Origin: Gemmatimonadota bacterium
GTDB lineage: Bacteria; Latescibacterota; UBA2968; UBA8231
NCBI GenBank assembly: GCA_009841115.1
Contig: VXML01000107.1
Location: 124,001 to 188,000 of the forward strand
Reading direction: 5' to 3'
Length of the DNA: 64,000 bases
Position 1 is the first letter of the stretch. Each line of letters begins with the position of its first letter. The notes under the pieces were generated by a model. It did no database searches, was not told the DNA's origin, and saw only the letters and a program-made list of their open reading frames with translations. This document shows, one piece after another, positions 42,491-51,629 of the stretch. The position numbers and the translations under genes are program-made.

Positions 42491-43903
42491 ATGCGCGAGG
42501 AAGGCATAGCCTTGGAGAAAGCGCTGCTGTGCATCGATGAGCAGCAGCGGGCCTACATCGAACAACTGAAATCCTTTATCCGCATCCCCAGCGTCAGCAC
42601 TGGTGCCGATGAAGACACCAGCGACGGCCTCGCCCAAGCGGCCGATTTCCTCGTTGGCCAATTCGACCAAATGGGGTTTGAGGTCGAGAAGATCCAAGTA
42701 CGGGCCGCTACCAACCCCTTAGTCGTCGCCCGCAGCCCCGCGTTCTCGCCGCACCAACCCACCGTCTTGATCTACGGCCACTACGACGTACAAGGGGTGG
42801 ACAATCCGCGCTCGGCTTGGGAGGTGGATCCCTTTGCTGCCGAAGAGCGCGACGGCTTCCTTATCGCCCGGGGTGCCAGCGATAATAAGGGGCCCTGTTT
42901 CGCGCATCTGAAGGCGGCCGAAGTCGTCTTCGCCAATGGGAATCAGCTTCCGTTCAATCTGGTCTTTCTGATCGAAGGCGAGGAGGAATGCGGCAGCGCT
43001 GCGTTGAGCCAGTTTGTGGCCGAGGGCGGGCTTGATGAATTTGCTCCGGTGCTTTGTACGGTGATTTCCGATACCAGCATGTACGGGCCGGATCAGCCCT
43101 CGCTGACTTTGGGGCTGCGCGGCATTGTCTATACCGAGGTCGAGGTTTTTGGGCCGGTGCAGGACGTGCATTCCGGCCTTTTCGGCGGCATTGTCCACAA
43201 TCCCAATCAACTGCTCGTCAACGCCTTGGCCGGCCTCATCGACGCCGACGGGCGCATTGCTGTCCCCGGTTTCTACGAGGGGGTGCAGCCGCTCTCGGCC
43301 CGCGAAAAGAGCCTCTACGCTGCCCTTGCGGTGGACGAGGATGCCTATTGTTGCACCTTGGGCGTGCCCTCGCTAGTGGGAGAGCAGGAATACCCCATAC
43401 TCGAAAGGCGCTGGACTCGTCCCACGCTCGACATCAATCTCCTCAGCGGCGGCAGTCCGCGCACGGTCATTCCGGCGGTAGCCCGAGCGGCCATCTCCTG
43501 CCGATTAGTACCCGACCAAAATCCCGAGCGCATCCAAGCTGCCCTCGAAGGACACATCCGCGCTCGTCTGCCGGCCGACACTCGCGTCGAGTTCAAAAAC
43601 CAGCATTGCTCACCGGCTTATTATTTGGATCTAGACCACCCACTAGTCGAGCCGACACTCGAGGCCATGCGCAAGGGATTCGAGATCGAGCCGGTATTTA
43701 CCCGCGAGGGTGGCTCCATTCCCATCGTCGTCGATTTTGCCGCTGCGACAGGGGCACCGGTCCTACTCATCGGCCTAGGGCAAATCACCGACAATTGGCA
43801 CGGCCCCAACGAGCGCTTTTCCATGCGCGATTTTCACCGCGGCATTCGCACTTCGGCCGCGCTCTTATGCGAGTTGGCGCGAGCATCTCAGCGCGCAACC
43901 TAG
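42491..43903 (+). CDS. M20-family metallodipeptidase
   Basis: A 470-residue dipeptidase of the M20 (CNDP-like) group. Zinc-binding and catalytic motifs are clear: I-Y-G-H97-Y-D99-V-Q, A-S-D131-N-K-G, and I-E-G-E-E-E-C-G-S (164-168), followed later by G-G-S-I-P-I-V and W-H-G-P-N-E. It is cytoplasmic with no signal peptide, and would release amino acids from short peptides or beta-Ala-type dipeptides. It starts at ATG 42491 with a weak ribosome site. A PhyH gene follows 33 bases later, perhaps in the same transcript. Confidence 0.93.
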   Translation: MREEGIALEKALLCIDEQQRAYIEQLKSFIRIPSVSTGADEDTSDGLAQAADFLVGQFDQMGFEVEKIQVRAATNPLVVARSPAFSPHQPTVLIYGHYDVQGVDNPRSAWEVDPFAAEERDGFLIARGASDNKGPCFAHLKAAEVVFANGNQLPFNLVFLIEGEEECGSAALSQFVAEGGLDEFAPVLCTVISDTSMYGPDQPSLTLGLRGIVYTEVEVFGPVQDVHSGLFGGIVHNPNQLLVNALAGLIDADGRIAVPGFYEGVQPLSAREKSLYAALAVDEDAYCCTLGVPSLVGEQEYPILERRWTRPTLDINLLSGGSPRTVIPAVARAAISCRLVPDQNPERIQAALEGHIRARLPADTRVEFKNQHCSPAYYLDLDHPLVEPTLEAMRKGFEIEPVFTREGGSIPIVVDFAAATGAPVLLIGLGQITDNWHGPNERFSMRDFHRGIRTSAALLCELARASQRAT

Positions 43904-43936
43904 CCCCACCATTCTGCACAAGACGAGGAGCCATCT

Positions 43937-44752
43937 GTGTCTCTCTCCCAGGCCCAAATAACCCATTTCAAAAATCACGGCTACACCGCAGTTCCCGATT
44001 TTTTTGACTCCCGCGAAGTCCGAGCCTTGCAAGCCGAAGTCGAGCGCTTCAAACGCGAGGGCTTGGTCCGCAATGTCGCCACTGAGGGCGATGGTGAGAC
44101 CCCCTCCACTACCAAAGTCAACCTGCAACTGATTCCCTTGTACGACAAAAGCGACCTTATCCGCGCTCTGCCCTTTGACGAAAAAATCACCGTTGCCGTC
44201 TCACAACTCATCGGCACGCCCTTCATCCTGCACCTAGATCAGATGTTTCTCAAGCCGGCCGGGCACGGCATTGGCACGGACTGGCACCAAGACAACGCCT
44301 ATTTCAAAATAGACGATCCCTTAAAAGGCACTGCCATGTGGGTCGCCGTTCACGACGCAACCATTGAAAATGGCACCATCCACGTCGTGCACGACTCCTT
44401 CAAGGAGGAATATCCGCACGACCGCGATCCCTTCTCCGACCACCACATCCACTGCCAAGTACCCGAGGAGCGCGCTGTGCCCATTGAGCTAAAGGCCGGT
44501 GGCGTCGTTTTCTTCTGCTACGGCACTGCCCACGCTACCAAGGAAAATACCACCAATCGCGAGCGCGCCGGACTTGCCTTCCACTTTCTGCACACCGCCT
44601 GCGTTGATCGCGCCAGACTCATCGGCGAACGGCGCGGCCAGCCCATCTTGGTGGGGCCGGAAGCCACAGGTGGCGAAGCCGAATACGGCGTGCGCGTCGC
44701 TGGGACTTGGGAACGAGAAGTCGAGCGCGTCCTCGAGGGAGCAACCAACTAA
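43937..44752 (+). CDS. PhyH-type Fe(II)/2-oxoglutarate dioxygenase
   Basis: A 271-residue protein with a complete site: H117-Q-D119 (TDWHQDNAYF), H199 (YGTAHATKE) and R210. The start is GTG with GAGGAG seven bases before it; the first residues (LSQAQITHFKNHGYTAVPDF) are the family's usual N-terminus. Its stop TAA overlaps the ATG of the following malate/lactate dehydrogenase (TAATG). This suggests the two act on one pathway, for example hydroxylation followed by alcohol oxidation; that is inference. Substrate unknown. Confidence 0.9.
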   Translation: MSLSQAQITHFKNHGYTAVPDFFDSREVRALQAEVERFKREGLVRNVATEGDGETPSTTKVNLQLIPLYDKSDLIRALPFDEKITVAVSQLIGTPFILHLDQMFLKPAGHGIGTDWHQDNAYFKIDDPLKGTAMWVAVHDATIENGTIHVVHDSFKEEYPHDRDPFSDHHIHCQVPEERAVPIELKAGGVVFFCYGTAHATKENTTNRERAGLAFHFLHTACVDRARLIGERRGQPILVGPEATGGEAEYGVRVAGTWEREVERVLEGATN

Positions 44753-45810
44753 TGCCAGACATCAAACCCGACGACCTGCGCCAGATAGGGTACCAGCTTT
44801 TCGAGACGGCCGGCTGCCCTCCCGCCAGCGCCCGCGCCGTGACTGACCACTTAGTCGAGTCCTCCCTCTACGGGCACGACTCGCACGGCAGCCTACGCCT
44901 CTACGAATACATCGAACAAATCCAAGACGGCACCTTTGATCCTAAGGGTCAGCCTTCTATCGTCAGCGAAAAACCCTGCACGGTGGTCGTCGATGGCGGC
45001 GGGACCATGGGCCAGATCGGCGGGACGTTCGCTACCCAGCTAGCCATCGACAAGGCCGCTCAGTACGGGGTCGCCACTGCCACGCTGCGCAACTGCGGGC
45101 ACGTTGGCCGGGTGGGAGCCTATCCACTACAGGTCGCCCGCCAAGGCATGATTGGGTTAGCCTTTTGCAACGCCGGTCACCTCGGGCGGCAGATCGCTCC
45201 TTACGGTGGGATTGACGGCAAGCTCAGCACCAACCCCATATCCTGTGCCGCGCCTCGGCGCAACGCCGATCCACTCTTGGTCGATATGACCACTTCGGTC
45301 TGCGCCGAGGGCAAGGTCCGCGTCGCCTACAACCGAGGAGAACAGCTACCCGAAGGCCGGATCATTGACCACGATGGCAACCCCTCTACCGATCCAGAGG
45401 CATTTGTCGGCGATCCGCCCGGCGCGATCCTGCCTTTCGGTGGGCCAGTGGCCTATAAGGGGTACTGCCTGAGTATGGTAGTTGAGATTCTAGGCGGAGC
45501 CCTCAGCGGCCAGGGCTGTGCCAACGGCGAGACCGTCATGCAGAGCAACGGGCTGCACCTGACGGTGTACAACATCGAGCACTTCGTCGAAATGGATTAC
45601 TACTTCGACGAGCTCGAAAGCCTCATCCGCCACGTATCCACCAGCCGCGTCGATCCGCACATCGGCGAGATCCTGCTGCCCGGCGATCCCGAATACCGCA
45701 CGGGACGCCAGCGCCAAGAAGAGGGGATTCCCATCGACGACACGACTTGGGGCCACATCGTCAAGGCCGCACGGAGCCTCGGGCTAGACCCTCAGGCTTG
45801 GTCGCAATGA
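44752..45810 (+). CDS. Ldh-family (malate/lactate/ureidoglycolate-type) dehydrogenase
   Basis: A 352-residue NAD(P)-dependent 2-hydroxyacid dehydrogenase of the YlbC/YiaK family, distinct from the Rossmann LDH group. Diagnostic are the S-S-L-Y-G-H-D-S-H-G-S-L-R motif near residue 40, N-C-G-H-V-G-R-V-G, T-N-P-I-S-C-A-A-P and L-V-D-M-T-T-S-V-C-A-E-G-K. It oxidises a 2-hydroxy acid, substrate unknown (malate, lactate, ureidoglycolate and 2,3-diketogulonate are known in the family). Coupled by TAATG to the PhyH oxygenase. Confidence 0.93.
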   Translation: MPDIKPDDLRQIGYQLFETAGCPPASARAVTDHLVESSLYGHDSHGSLRLYEYIEQIQDGTFDPKGQPSIVSEKPCTVVVDGGGTMGQIGGTFATQLAIDKAAQYGVATATLRNCGHVGRVGAYPLQVARQGMIGLAFCNAGHLGRQIAPYGGIDGKLSTNPISCAAPRRNADPLLVDMTTSVCAEGKVRVAYNRGEQLPEGRIIDHDGNPSTDPEAFVGDPPGAILPFGGPVAYKGYCLSMVVEILGGALSGQGCANGETVMQSNGLHLTVYNIEHFVEMDYYFDELESLIRHVSTSRVDPHIGEILLPGDPEYRTGRQRQEEGIPIDDTTWGHIVKAARSLGLDPQAWSQ

Positions 45811-45913
45811 TGACGGTACCTCCGCAGGGGGACTATTGATTTTTCACAAGGCTCTTATGCTGTGAATCGCCCTATAAACCCGTCCACCCTCCAGAATCCA
45901 TCGAGGTCTAACT

Positions 45914-47545
45914 ATGGGCATCGACACCTACACCGTGAACCACTGGAACGAGGCGACGCACGTACACGAGCCATCGATTCTTACCATAGAGCAGAACTTC
46001 ACCTTCGATGCGCTCGGGTTCGTCGTGCTGCCGCAACTCCTCAGCCAGGCCGAGCTGTCCGCGTGCCGCGATAGCGGCGATGGGCTGGGCGATCTCTGCA
46101 GCGAGGCCGGCACCGTCGGACGCTACGTGCGCGAGCTGTGCGGCGATGGCTCTCGCCAAGACGGTCCTGCGAGGCACGTCCCCGCCGCCGCAGGAGAGTA
46201 CGACGAAGCCTCGCTGCCGTTGGAAGGCGGGGCGCACACGCTGGACCGGGCGTACATCAACCTAGCGGGGTGGAATGGCCGCAACGCCGACGGAACTATG
46301 CTCCAGCGGGCCGGCGGTGCATGGGAAGAAGTCCGCATCCGGCAGTGCCAAGGGCTGGCGGTGGCCATCGCCCTCACGGACTCCGCAGAAGGCAAGTGCC
46401 CGCTGGTGGTCGTGCCCTCCTCGCATAAGAGCGGGCTGCCAGCCCCACCGCTTCCATCCTCCAGCCGCTTCGCCGAGCGCCCGGCACTGGCGGCGGGCGA
46501 CGTGCTGCTGTGCGCCGCCAGCGCGCTGCACGGGGTCTGCCCGCAGGGTGATGGGGGCGGGCTGATCGTGGTAAATTTCATCTCGCGCACGGCTCGGCCA
46601 CAGGGGCCACCTGACCAGCAGGACAAGCAGCCCCTGCCCGCGTGGGCGGAAGGGCTGGGCGAGGCTGAGCAAACCGTGCTAGCGGGCGGTGCCTCGCGTC
46701 GCCTGCTCCTATCGGACGGCACGACCACCTATCTCACCTCCGCCGACGATGCCGACGCGGCGCAGAGGGCCTCTTCTGCCCTCGAGTTCGAACGCCGAGA
46801 TGATCATGCCGAGCGCTGGGCGTTTGACACTCAGGGCTTCCTGTTAGTCGAGGGCGTCATGGACGATGATTGGGTCGATGCGGCCGTGGCGGGCATCGAC
46901 GCCAACCTCGATCGCCTAGTGTACCGGGGCGCAGGCGACAAGCTTGACGGGGACGTGACGCTTGCCGACATCCCTGGGGCACCGACGATCTCGGGCACGG
47001 GCCGACCGGACCTGAAGGACTTGTTTCAGCTACCGGCACCGCACAATGCACCTTTCCTCAAAATGCTGGCGCATCCGGCCGTCATCCAGCGCCTGAACTG
47101 GATGATTGGACCAGGGTACAGGGTAACTCAGAACACGGCCCTGTGCCACGTCAAAGGCTCGAGCGGGCAGATGCTGCACTCGGGAAACGCCAATCCGACC
47201 TGCATCGGCAAGCACTACGAGATGGTAAACGGGCGCGTGCACACGAGGTCGGGCATCAACGTCGCTTGGCAGCTCAACGACGTCGGGCCCGGCGATGGCG
47301 GATTTGTCGTAGTGCCGGGCAGTCACAAATCGTGCTACCCTTTGCCGCATTCGGTGCGGGTCTGCAACGAGCGCGCGCCGATCCGCCACATTCCAATGCG
47401 TCGCGGGTCTGTTCTCTTCTTTTTGGGCGGGACGGTCTGTCACGGGGCGTACCGCTGGGAGGCTGAGTCACCGAGGCGGACAGCACTCTTCACGTACGGG
47501 CACGACGGCCGGCACCCTTTTGCATGGCCCTCAAGCAAACTGTGA
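45914..47545 (+). CDS. Tandem PhyH-domain protein, second domain with an HxG motif
   Basis: A 543-residue protein with two PhyH-like units. Unit 1 (about 30-230) keeps L-V-V-V-P-S-S-H-K-S-G and a distal-type H206 but no proximal HxD. Unit 2 (about 300-540) keeps G-P-G-D-G-G-F-V-V-V-P-G-S-H-K, distal H510 (T-V-C-H-G-A-Y-R-W) and R522. At the proximal position, 88 residues earlier, it reads M-L-H422-S-G424-N, so the Asp ligand is Gly. Iron halogenases of the SyrB2 type also have a small residue there. Unit 2 resembles the protein at 6288. It may be a halogenase-like or inactive oxygenase. ATG at 45914. Confidence 0.75.
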   Translation: MGIDTYTVNHWNEATHVHEPSILTIEQNFTFDALGFVVLPQLLSQAELSACRDSGDGLGDLCSEAGTVGRYVRELCGDGSRQDGPARHVPAAAGEYDEASLPLEGGAHTLDRAYINLAGWNGRNADGTMLQRAGGAWEEVRIRQCQGLAVAIALTDSAEGKCPLVVVPSSHKSGLPAPPLPSSSRFAERPALAAGDVLLCAASALHGVCPQGDGGGLIVVNFISRTARPQGPPDQQDKQPLPAWAEGLGEAEQTVLAGGASRRLLLSDGTTTYLTSADDADAAQRASSALEFERRDDHAERWAFDTQGFLLVEGVMDDDWVDAAVAGIDANLDRLVYRGAGDKLDGDVTLADIPGAPTISGTGRPDLKDLFQLPAPHNAPFLKMLAHPAVIQRLNWMIGPGYRVTQNTALCHVKGSSGQMLHSGNANPTCIGKHYEMVNGRVHTRSGINVAWQLNDVGPGDGGFVVVPGSHKSCYPLPHSVRVCNERAPIRHIPMRRGSVLFFLGGTVCHGAYRWEAESPRRTALFTYGHDGRHPFAWPSSKL

Positions 47546-47638
47546 GCTCCTAGCGGGTGCCCAATGCCCGCGCCCGAAGCCAGACCGTGCCCGGCCGCCG
47601 TCCTACGCAGCAGTTATCGCGCCTAACGCTGCTCCCTG

Positions 47639-48967
47639 TTATGCAGTGGTCTTGCCGACAATGCGTTCCTTCGCACCTTTCACCGCTGTATCCGACTGCC
47701 ACCGGTCGAGTCGATCTCGAAGCGCCGTGACGCGATCTGCGCTCCCGCCATCGCCAATTAGGTTCTGGAACTCCCGCGGGTCCGCGCTCAAGTTATAGTA
47801 CTCTCCTGACTCCTCTCCATAGACATTCAGCTTCTCGCTCTCGGTCCGGATCATCTTGATATCCCCGATCTGACTGAACACGGCGTCCCGCCAGCCTGGT
47901 CCAGGGGTGCCTTCGCGGATACTCGGAAGAAGGGAACGACCCTGGACGCTGTCGGGGACAGCGGCACCAAGCAGATTGCAGATAGTCGGGAACAGATCGA
48001 TATGTTCAGTGAGTTCGGAGCGAGTGCCCGCGGCAACACCCGGCACGTCGATAAGGAGCGGGACGTGTACGGATGCCTCCCGCATGTTGAATTTCAGGAA
48101 CATTGCGTGTTCCCACTGCTGATCCCCGTGATCGGCCGTCCAGATCACGACCGTCTCCTCGCGAATCCCAAGCCGGTCGAGGGCGTCGAGGACCATGCCG
48201 CAGTAGTTGTCGACGAGATGGACCATACCGTAGTATCCGGCCATCATCTGACGAATCTCAACCTCGGTCAGATGCGCCCACTCCCGTTGCATCCGGCGAA
48301 TGCGATCGTGCGGGGGTGGCGCGTCCCGAGGTGGGTGCTCGGGCAGGACGATCCGCGATTGGTCGATCTGCCCGTAGATGTCTTTCGGCGGGAAGAACGG
48401 AGGATGCGGCTCGGTAAACGACGTCCAACTCAGGAAGTTTTCGCCATTGGCCACGGCCTCTTCGATCTGCCGTATCGACTCCGTCGCGACGTGATACCCC
48501 CAGTATTGCTCCCGGGTCCGCGGGCTAGGGCCTGCTGTTGTCCGGCGCGTTCGCCCGTCATTCTCCCAATCGTAGCGTTCAAGCACGTCGTCGGGCATCG
48601 TTTCACGCCACATCGTCGCGGTGATCTCGGGCTCGTATCCGTTGTCCATCTCCCGATCCGTCCAGTGCATATGCCCGAGATGGAAGCGCCGATACCCGAG
48701 CGGCTGCAAGGCGTGGGCGATCGTATGCATGCCCGGATGCGGCTGGTGGCGGTTGGTGATCACGCCTTGGGCGTGGGCGTAGCGTCCGGTGGCTAGGCTA
48801 TGTCTGGCGGGGGCGCAGACCGGAGACTGGCTGTAACAGTTCTCAAATCGCACGGACCGCTCGGCTAGCCGGTCGAGATTCGGCGTGTGCGCAAGCGGAT
48901 TCCCCAGAGAACTGAGTGCATCGAATCGGTGATGATCGCACATCAAAACTAGGATATTCATAATCAT
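47639..48967 (-). CDS. Type I (formylglycine) sulfatase
   Basis: A 442-residue sulfatase. The metal motif is L-V-L-M-C-D11-H-H, the signature C51-A-P-A-R55, and the second metal motif I-W-T-A-D-H-G-D. There is no signal peptide, like the pair at 27-30 kb. The C-terminal part (EYYNLSADPREFQNL) is also typical. It hydrolyses sulfate esters of unknown substrate and needs a formylglycine-generating maturase, not seen in this window. It is convergent with the tandem PhyH gene upstream on the map and divergent from the secreted protein at 49125. Confidence 0.92.
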   Translation of the reverse strand: MIMNILVLMCDHHRFDALSSLGNPLAHTPNLDRLAERSVRFENCYSQSPVCAPARHSLATGRYAHAQGVITNRHQPHPGMHTIAHALQPLGYRRFHLGHMHWTDREMDNGYEPEITATMWRETMPDDVLERYDWENDGRTRRTTAGPSPRTREQYWGYHVATESIRQIEEAVANGENFLSWTSFTEPHPPFFPPKDIYGQIDQSRIVLPEHPPRDAPPPHDRIRRMQREWAHLTEVEIRQMMAGYYGMVHLVDNYCGMVLDALDRLGIREETVVIWTADHGDQQWEHAMFLKFNMREASVHVPLLIDVPGVAAGTRSELTEHIDLFPTICNLLGAAVPDSVQGRSLLPSIREGTPGPGWRDAVFSQIGDIKMIRTESEKLNVYGEESGEYYNLSADPREFQNLIGDGGSADRVTALRDRLDRWQSDTAVKGAKERIVGKTTA

Positions 48968-49004
48968 AAGGTCCTTTCTGTCTCCCAGTGGCTGGACGCA
49001 AATA

Positions 49005-49033
49005 TTGCCTCCCGAGCGCAGAGGGCGTATAAT
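49005..49033 (+). promoter_or_regulatory. Sigma-70 promoter of the secreted protein gene
   Basis: TTGCCT (49005-49010), a 17-base spacer and a perfect TATAAT (49028-49033). It lies in the 157-base gap between divergent genes and drives rightward with a leader of about 85 bases. The leader shows no further clear structure. Confidence 0.65.
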
Positions 49034-49124
49034 GAGGGCAACAGAGGGTGTTTCGACAAGGCGGTTTAGACAACCAGGCTGTCTATTATTCCTTGGGATG
49101 GCCTCCTAACGCAAAGGATCGGCC

Positions 49125-51413
49125 TTGATGAAACCCAAACATCTGCGCTGCGCCGTGCTGGCGCTCGTTGCGGCTGCTCCGCTCAATGCCGAGGAATTGC
49201 GCTTCGACAACGCCGCCCAGTGGCGCCAGTGGACCCTGCCCCTGGGGATCGTCGAACTGACGCCCCAAGGGGTCGTCCGCCCTTTGGCGGTTCGCAAAAA
49301 CATCAATGCCGCACTCGATGCCCTAGCCCATGGCGGCGGCCTCCGCGACGCCGGGTCCAACCGCGCCACTGCGGCCCTGGTCTTCGACGGCGACCCTGCG
49401 ACCGGCTGGCAGCCCGCCTCGGGCGACCTCGAAGAGACGGGCTGGATCGAGGTAGATCTGGGCCGCGGCGTCCCGGCCAGCCGCGTCTCCCTAGTCTTCG
49501 ACGACACCGCACCTCCTTTCGAGATTTTCAACCTGCTGCTGTCCACAGGAGAACAGTTCATTGACGTAGCCGATGTCCCGGTCCCCGGCACCCTGACCTA
49601 CCGCATCGCCGAGCGCTTCGGCGCAAACAGCGCCCACCGCGTCGACTTCGCCATTCCCGCCATACCCCCGACGCCGATCCAGTTCGTGCGTCTCGAAGCG
49701 CTCAAGGCCGCGCCCGATGCGCGGCTGGTCGAAATCGAAGTGGAAGCCCTAGGCGACAATCTGGTCTCGGACTTGCGCGAGCGGGGCGGAGCCGTCGAGA
49801 TCATCATCGGCACCGGCGGCACAGATTTCGTCGAAGCGACGCTGACCAATGCCCTGCTGCTGATCGACGGCCGGATCAACACCTGGTGGCGCAGCGGTCG
49901 AGTCCCGCGCGCCTCCAACGATGTCTGGGCCTGGATCATCCTGGATCTGGGTGCCGTCTACTGGGTCGACCAGGTGCACCACATCGGCCATATTGATCGC
50001 GGGCGGCATTTCAGTATGAACTTCCACGAGATGATGACCTCGGACGGCTCGCTGGCCGCGGACGGCTCGCTGCACTGGACCAAGCACTTTTCCGGCGTCC
50101 TGCCGCGTGCCACCCGGCGCCAAGGCATGGTCGCGCACCACTTCGCCCCCATCCCCACGCGTTTTCTGCGTATCCTCTTCAAGACTTGGGACGCCAGTTG
50201 TACCACCGCATCCGGCACTAGCGCGCCCGATTGCTACTCCAGTGGCCACACTGCGGAGATCATGGTCTTCAGCGAGGGTTTTCCGCGCGAGGTGCGCTTC
50301 CACTCCCCCATCCTCGATCTCGGAGGCCGGAAGAATGTCAACGCCCTCCGCTGGGGCGCCGATGTGCCCGTCGGCACCAGGCTCGAACTGCGCAGCCGCT
50401 CGGGCAACGAACTGGAGCAGAATTTCACCTACTACGACAAGAATCTCAAAGAAGTCACCGCAAGGAGGTGGGACAAGCTCATTCCCTCTTTCCGCGGCCC
50501 CATCGATACTACCTCTGCGCCCGGCGGCGACTGGAGTCCTTGGAGCAATATCTACGCGGCCTCCGGCCAGACCTTCCTCTCGCCCTCGCTCAGGCGCTTC
50601 GTCCAGCTCGACGCGCGTCTGGTGAGCGACTCCCCCCTGCGGGCACCCTCCATAGACTGGGTGAGCCTGGACTTCGCCGATCCCATCGCCGAACGCGTCA
50701 GCGCCGAGGTCTACCCCTTCCAGGTCGAGCCGGGCACCATGGTGACCTTTTCCTACTGGCTGCGCGCCCCTGCTACTCGCGCAGGCTTTGATCGGCTGGC
50801 CATAGAGGCCTCCACGCCCCTGCGCTTTGTCGACACCCACCTCGATGGCGCGCCCATCGAGGTCCAAGCGCGAGAGGACAGCGCCGGCTTCCGTTTGCAG
50901 TTCCCCCGCCGGGTGCAGAGTGGCGAACTGGTGGAGATGCGCTTTGAGGCCGCCGCTTTCCTGCAGGCCACGCGTTTTGACCTCTTTCTCGAAGACAGCC
51001 AGCTGGGCCCGGATGTGCGCCAGCGGGTCGAACCGGGTGACGCCAACCCACAGGTCGAAAGCAGTACCAATATCGTCGAGTTGCCCCTAGACCGCGCCCT
51101 CTTCGCCCATCTCTCCGTGTACCCCAGAGTGCTCACACCCAATGGCGACGGCATAGGTGACCGCCTCTTCATCAACCTGAACCTGATCAACGTGCTGGAG
51201 CACAGACCGCTGAAACTGGAACTTTTCGACTTGGCCGGCCGCCGGGTGCGCCAGACCTCGGCACGAGCGCTGGCCGGCGCCCAGGAACTGGTCTGGGACG
51301 GGCGAGACCAATCGGGCGATCTGGTGCCGCCCGGACACTACTTTCTACGGCTCAAAGTGGAAAGCGACGCCCGCAGCCAGAGCGTCAACCGAATGGTGTC
51401 GATCGTCTATTGA
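49125..51413 (+). CDS. Large secreted protein with discoidin-like modules and FlgD/CHU_C-type tail
   Basis: A 762-residue exported protein. A signal peptide (LRCAVLALVAAAPLNA) is followed by two discoidin-like regions (about 60-220, with T-G-W-I-E-V-D-L-G-R-G and P-I-Q-F-V-R-L-E-A; and about 225-400, W-A-W-I-I-L-D-L-G-A-V-Y-W-V-D), then beta-sandwich material and a C-terminal Ig-like tail with V-L-T-P-N-G-D-G-I-G-D and L-F-D-L-A-G-R-R-V. Such tails help surface export in FCB bacteria. A role in polysaccharide binding is inferred. It has its own TATAAT promoter and is followed by a hairpin. Confidence 0.82.
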   Translation: MMKPKHLRCAVLALVAAAPLNAEELRFDNAAQWRQWTLPLGIVELTPQGVVRPLAVRKNINAALDALAHGGGLRDAGSNRATAALVFDGDPATGWQPASGDLEETGWIEVDLGRGVPASRVSLVFDDTAPPFEIFNLLLSTGEQFIDVADVPVPGTLTYRIAERFGANSAHRVDFAIPAIPPTPIQFVRLEALKAAPDARLVEIEVEALGDNLVSDLRERGGAVEIIIGTGGTDFVEATLTNALLLIDGRINTWWRSGRVPRASNDVWAWIILDLGAVYWVDQVHHIGHIDRGRHFSMNFHEMMTSDGSLAADGSLHWTKHFSGVLPRATRRQGMVAHHFAPIPTRFLRILFKTWDASCTTASGTSAPDCYSSGHTAEIMVFSEGFPREVRFHSPILDLGGRKNVNALRWGADVPVGTRLELRSRSGNELEQNFTYYDKNLKEVTARRWDKLIPSFRGPIDTTSAPGGDWSPWSNIYAASGQTFLSPSLRRFVQLDARLVSDSPLRAPSIDWVSLDFADPIAERVSAEVYPFQVEPGTMVTFSYWLRAPATRAGFDRLAIEASTPLRFVDTHLDGAPIEVQAREDSAGFRLQFPRRVQSGELVEMRFEAAAFLQATRFDLFLEDSQLGPDVRQRVEPGDANPQVESSTNIVELPLDRALFAHLSVYPRVLTPNGDGIGDRLFINLNLINVLEHRPLKLELFDLAGRRVRQTSARALAGAQELVWDGRDQSGDLVPPGHYFLRLKVESDARSQSVNRMVSIVY

Positions 51414-51420
51414 GACCCCG

Positions 51421-51445
51421 GCGGGACGTTGGGAATCTGTCCCGC
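51421..51445 (+). terminator. Possible terminator after the secreted protein gene
   Basis: GCGGGAC pairs perfectly with GTCCCGC across an 11-base loop, 8 bases after the stop. There is no strong T-run, so it is a weaker terminator or just a stem-loop. Confidence 0.45.
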
Positions 51446-51465
51446 AGCACCACCTATTTAAAATC

Positions 51466-51564
51466 TGGCGGGAACGTGTGGGAATCGAACCCACCCAGCG
51501 CAACTCTCGCTACGCCGCAACGGATTTGAAGTCCGCGGCAGCCACCAGGCACGCATCCGCTCCC
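51466..51564 (-). tRNA. selC: tRNA-Sec (anticodon UCA)
   Basis: A 99-base tRNA on the minus strand. The anticodon loop CTTCAAA is closed by CGGA/TCCG, so the anticodon is TCA, which reads UGA. The arm GGACTTCAAATCC equals that of the known bacterial selC. A long variable arm (around GCGGCGTAGCGAGAGTTGCG), a T arm GTGGG-TTCGATT-CCCAC, and an acceptor GGGAGCG with CGTTCCC ending in encoded CCA complete the fold. The length and extra arm are typical of tRNA-Sec. It implies SelA, SelB and selenoproteins elsewhere in the genome; none is visible in this window. Confidence 0.92.
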
Positions 51565-51629
51565 GCAAATTTTCGTTTGGGTACGCAAAAATATAGAACA
51601 TCCCAATAGCACCTACGAGACCTACGGTG

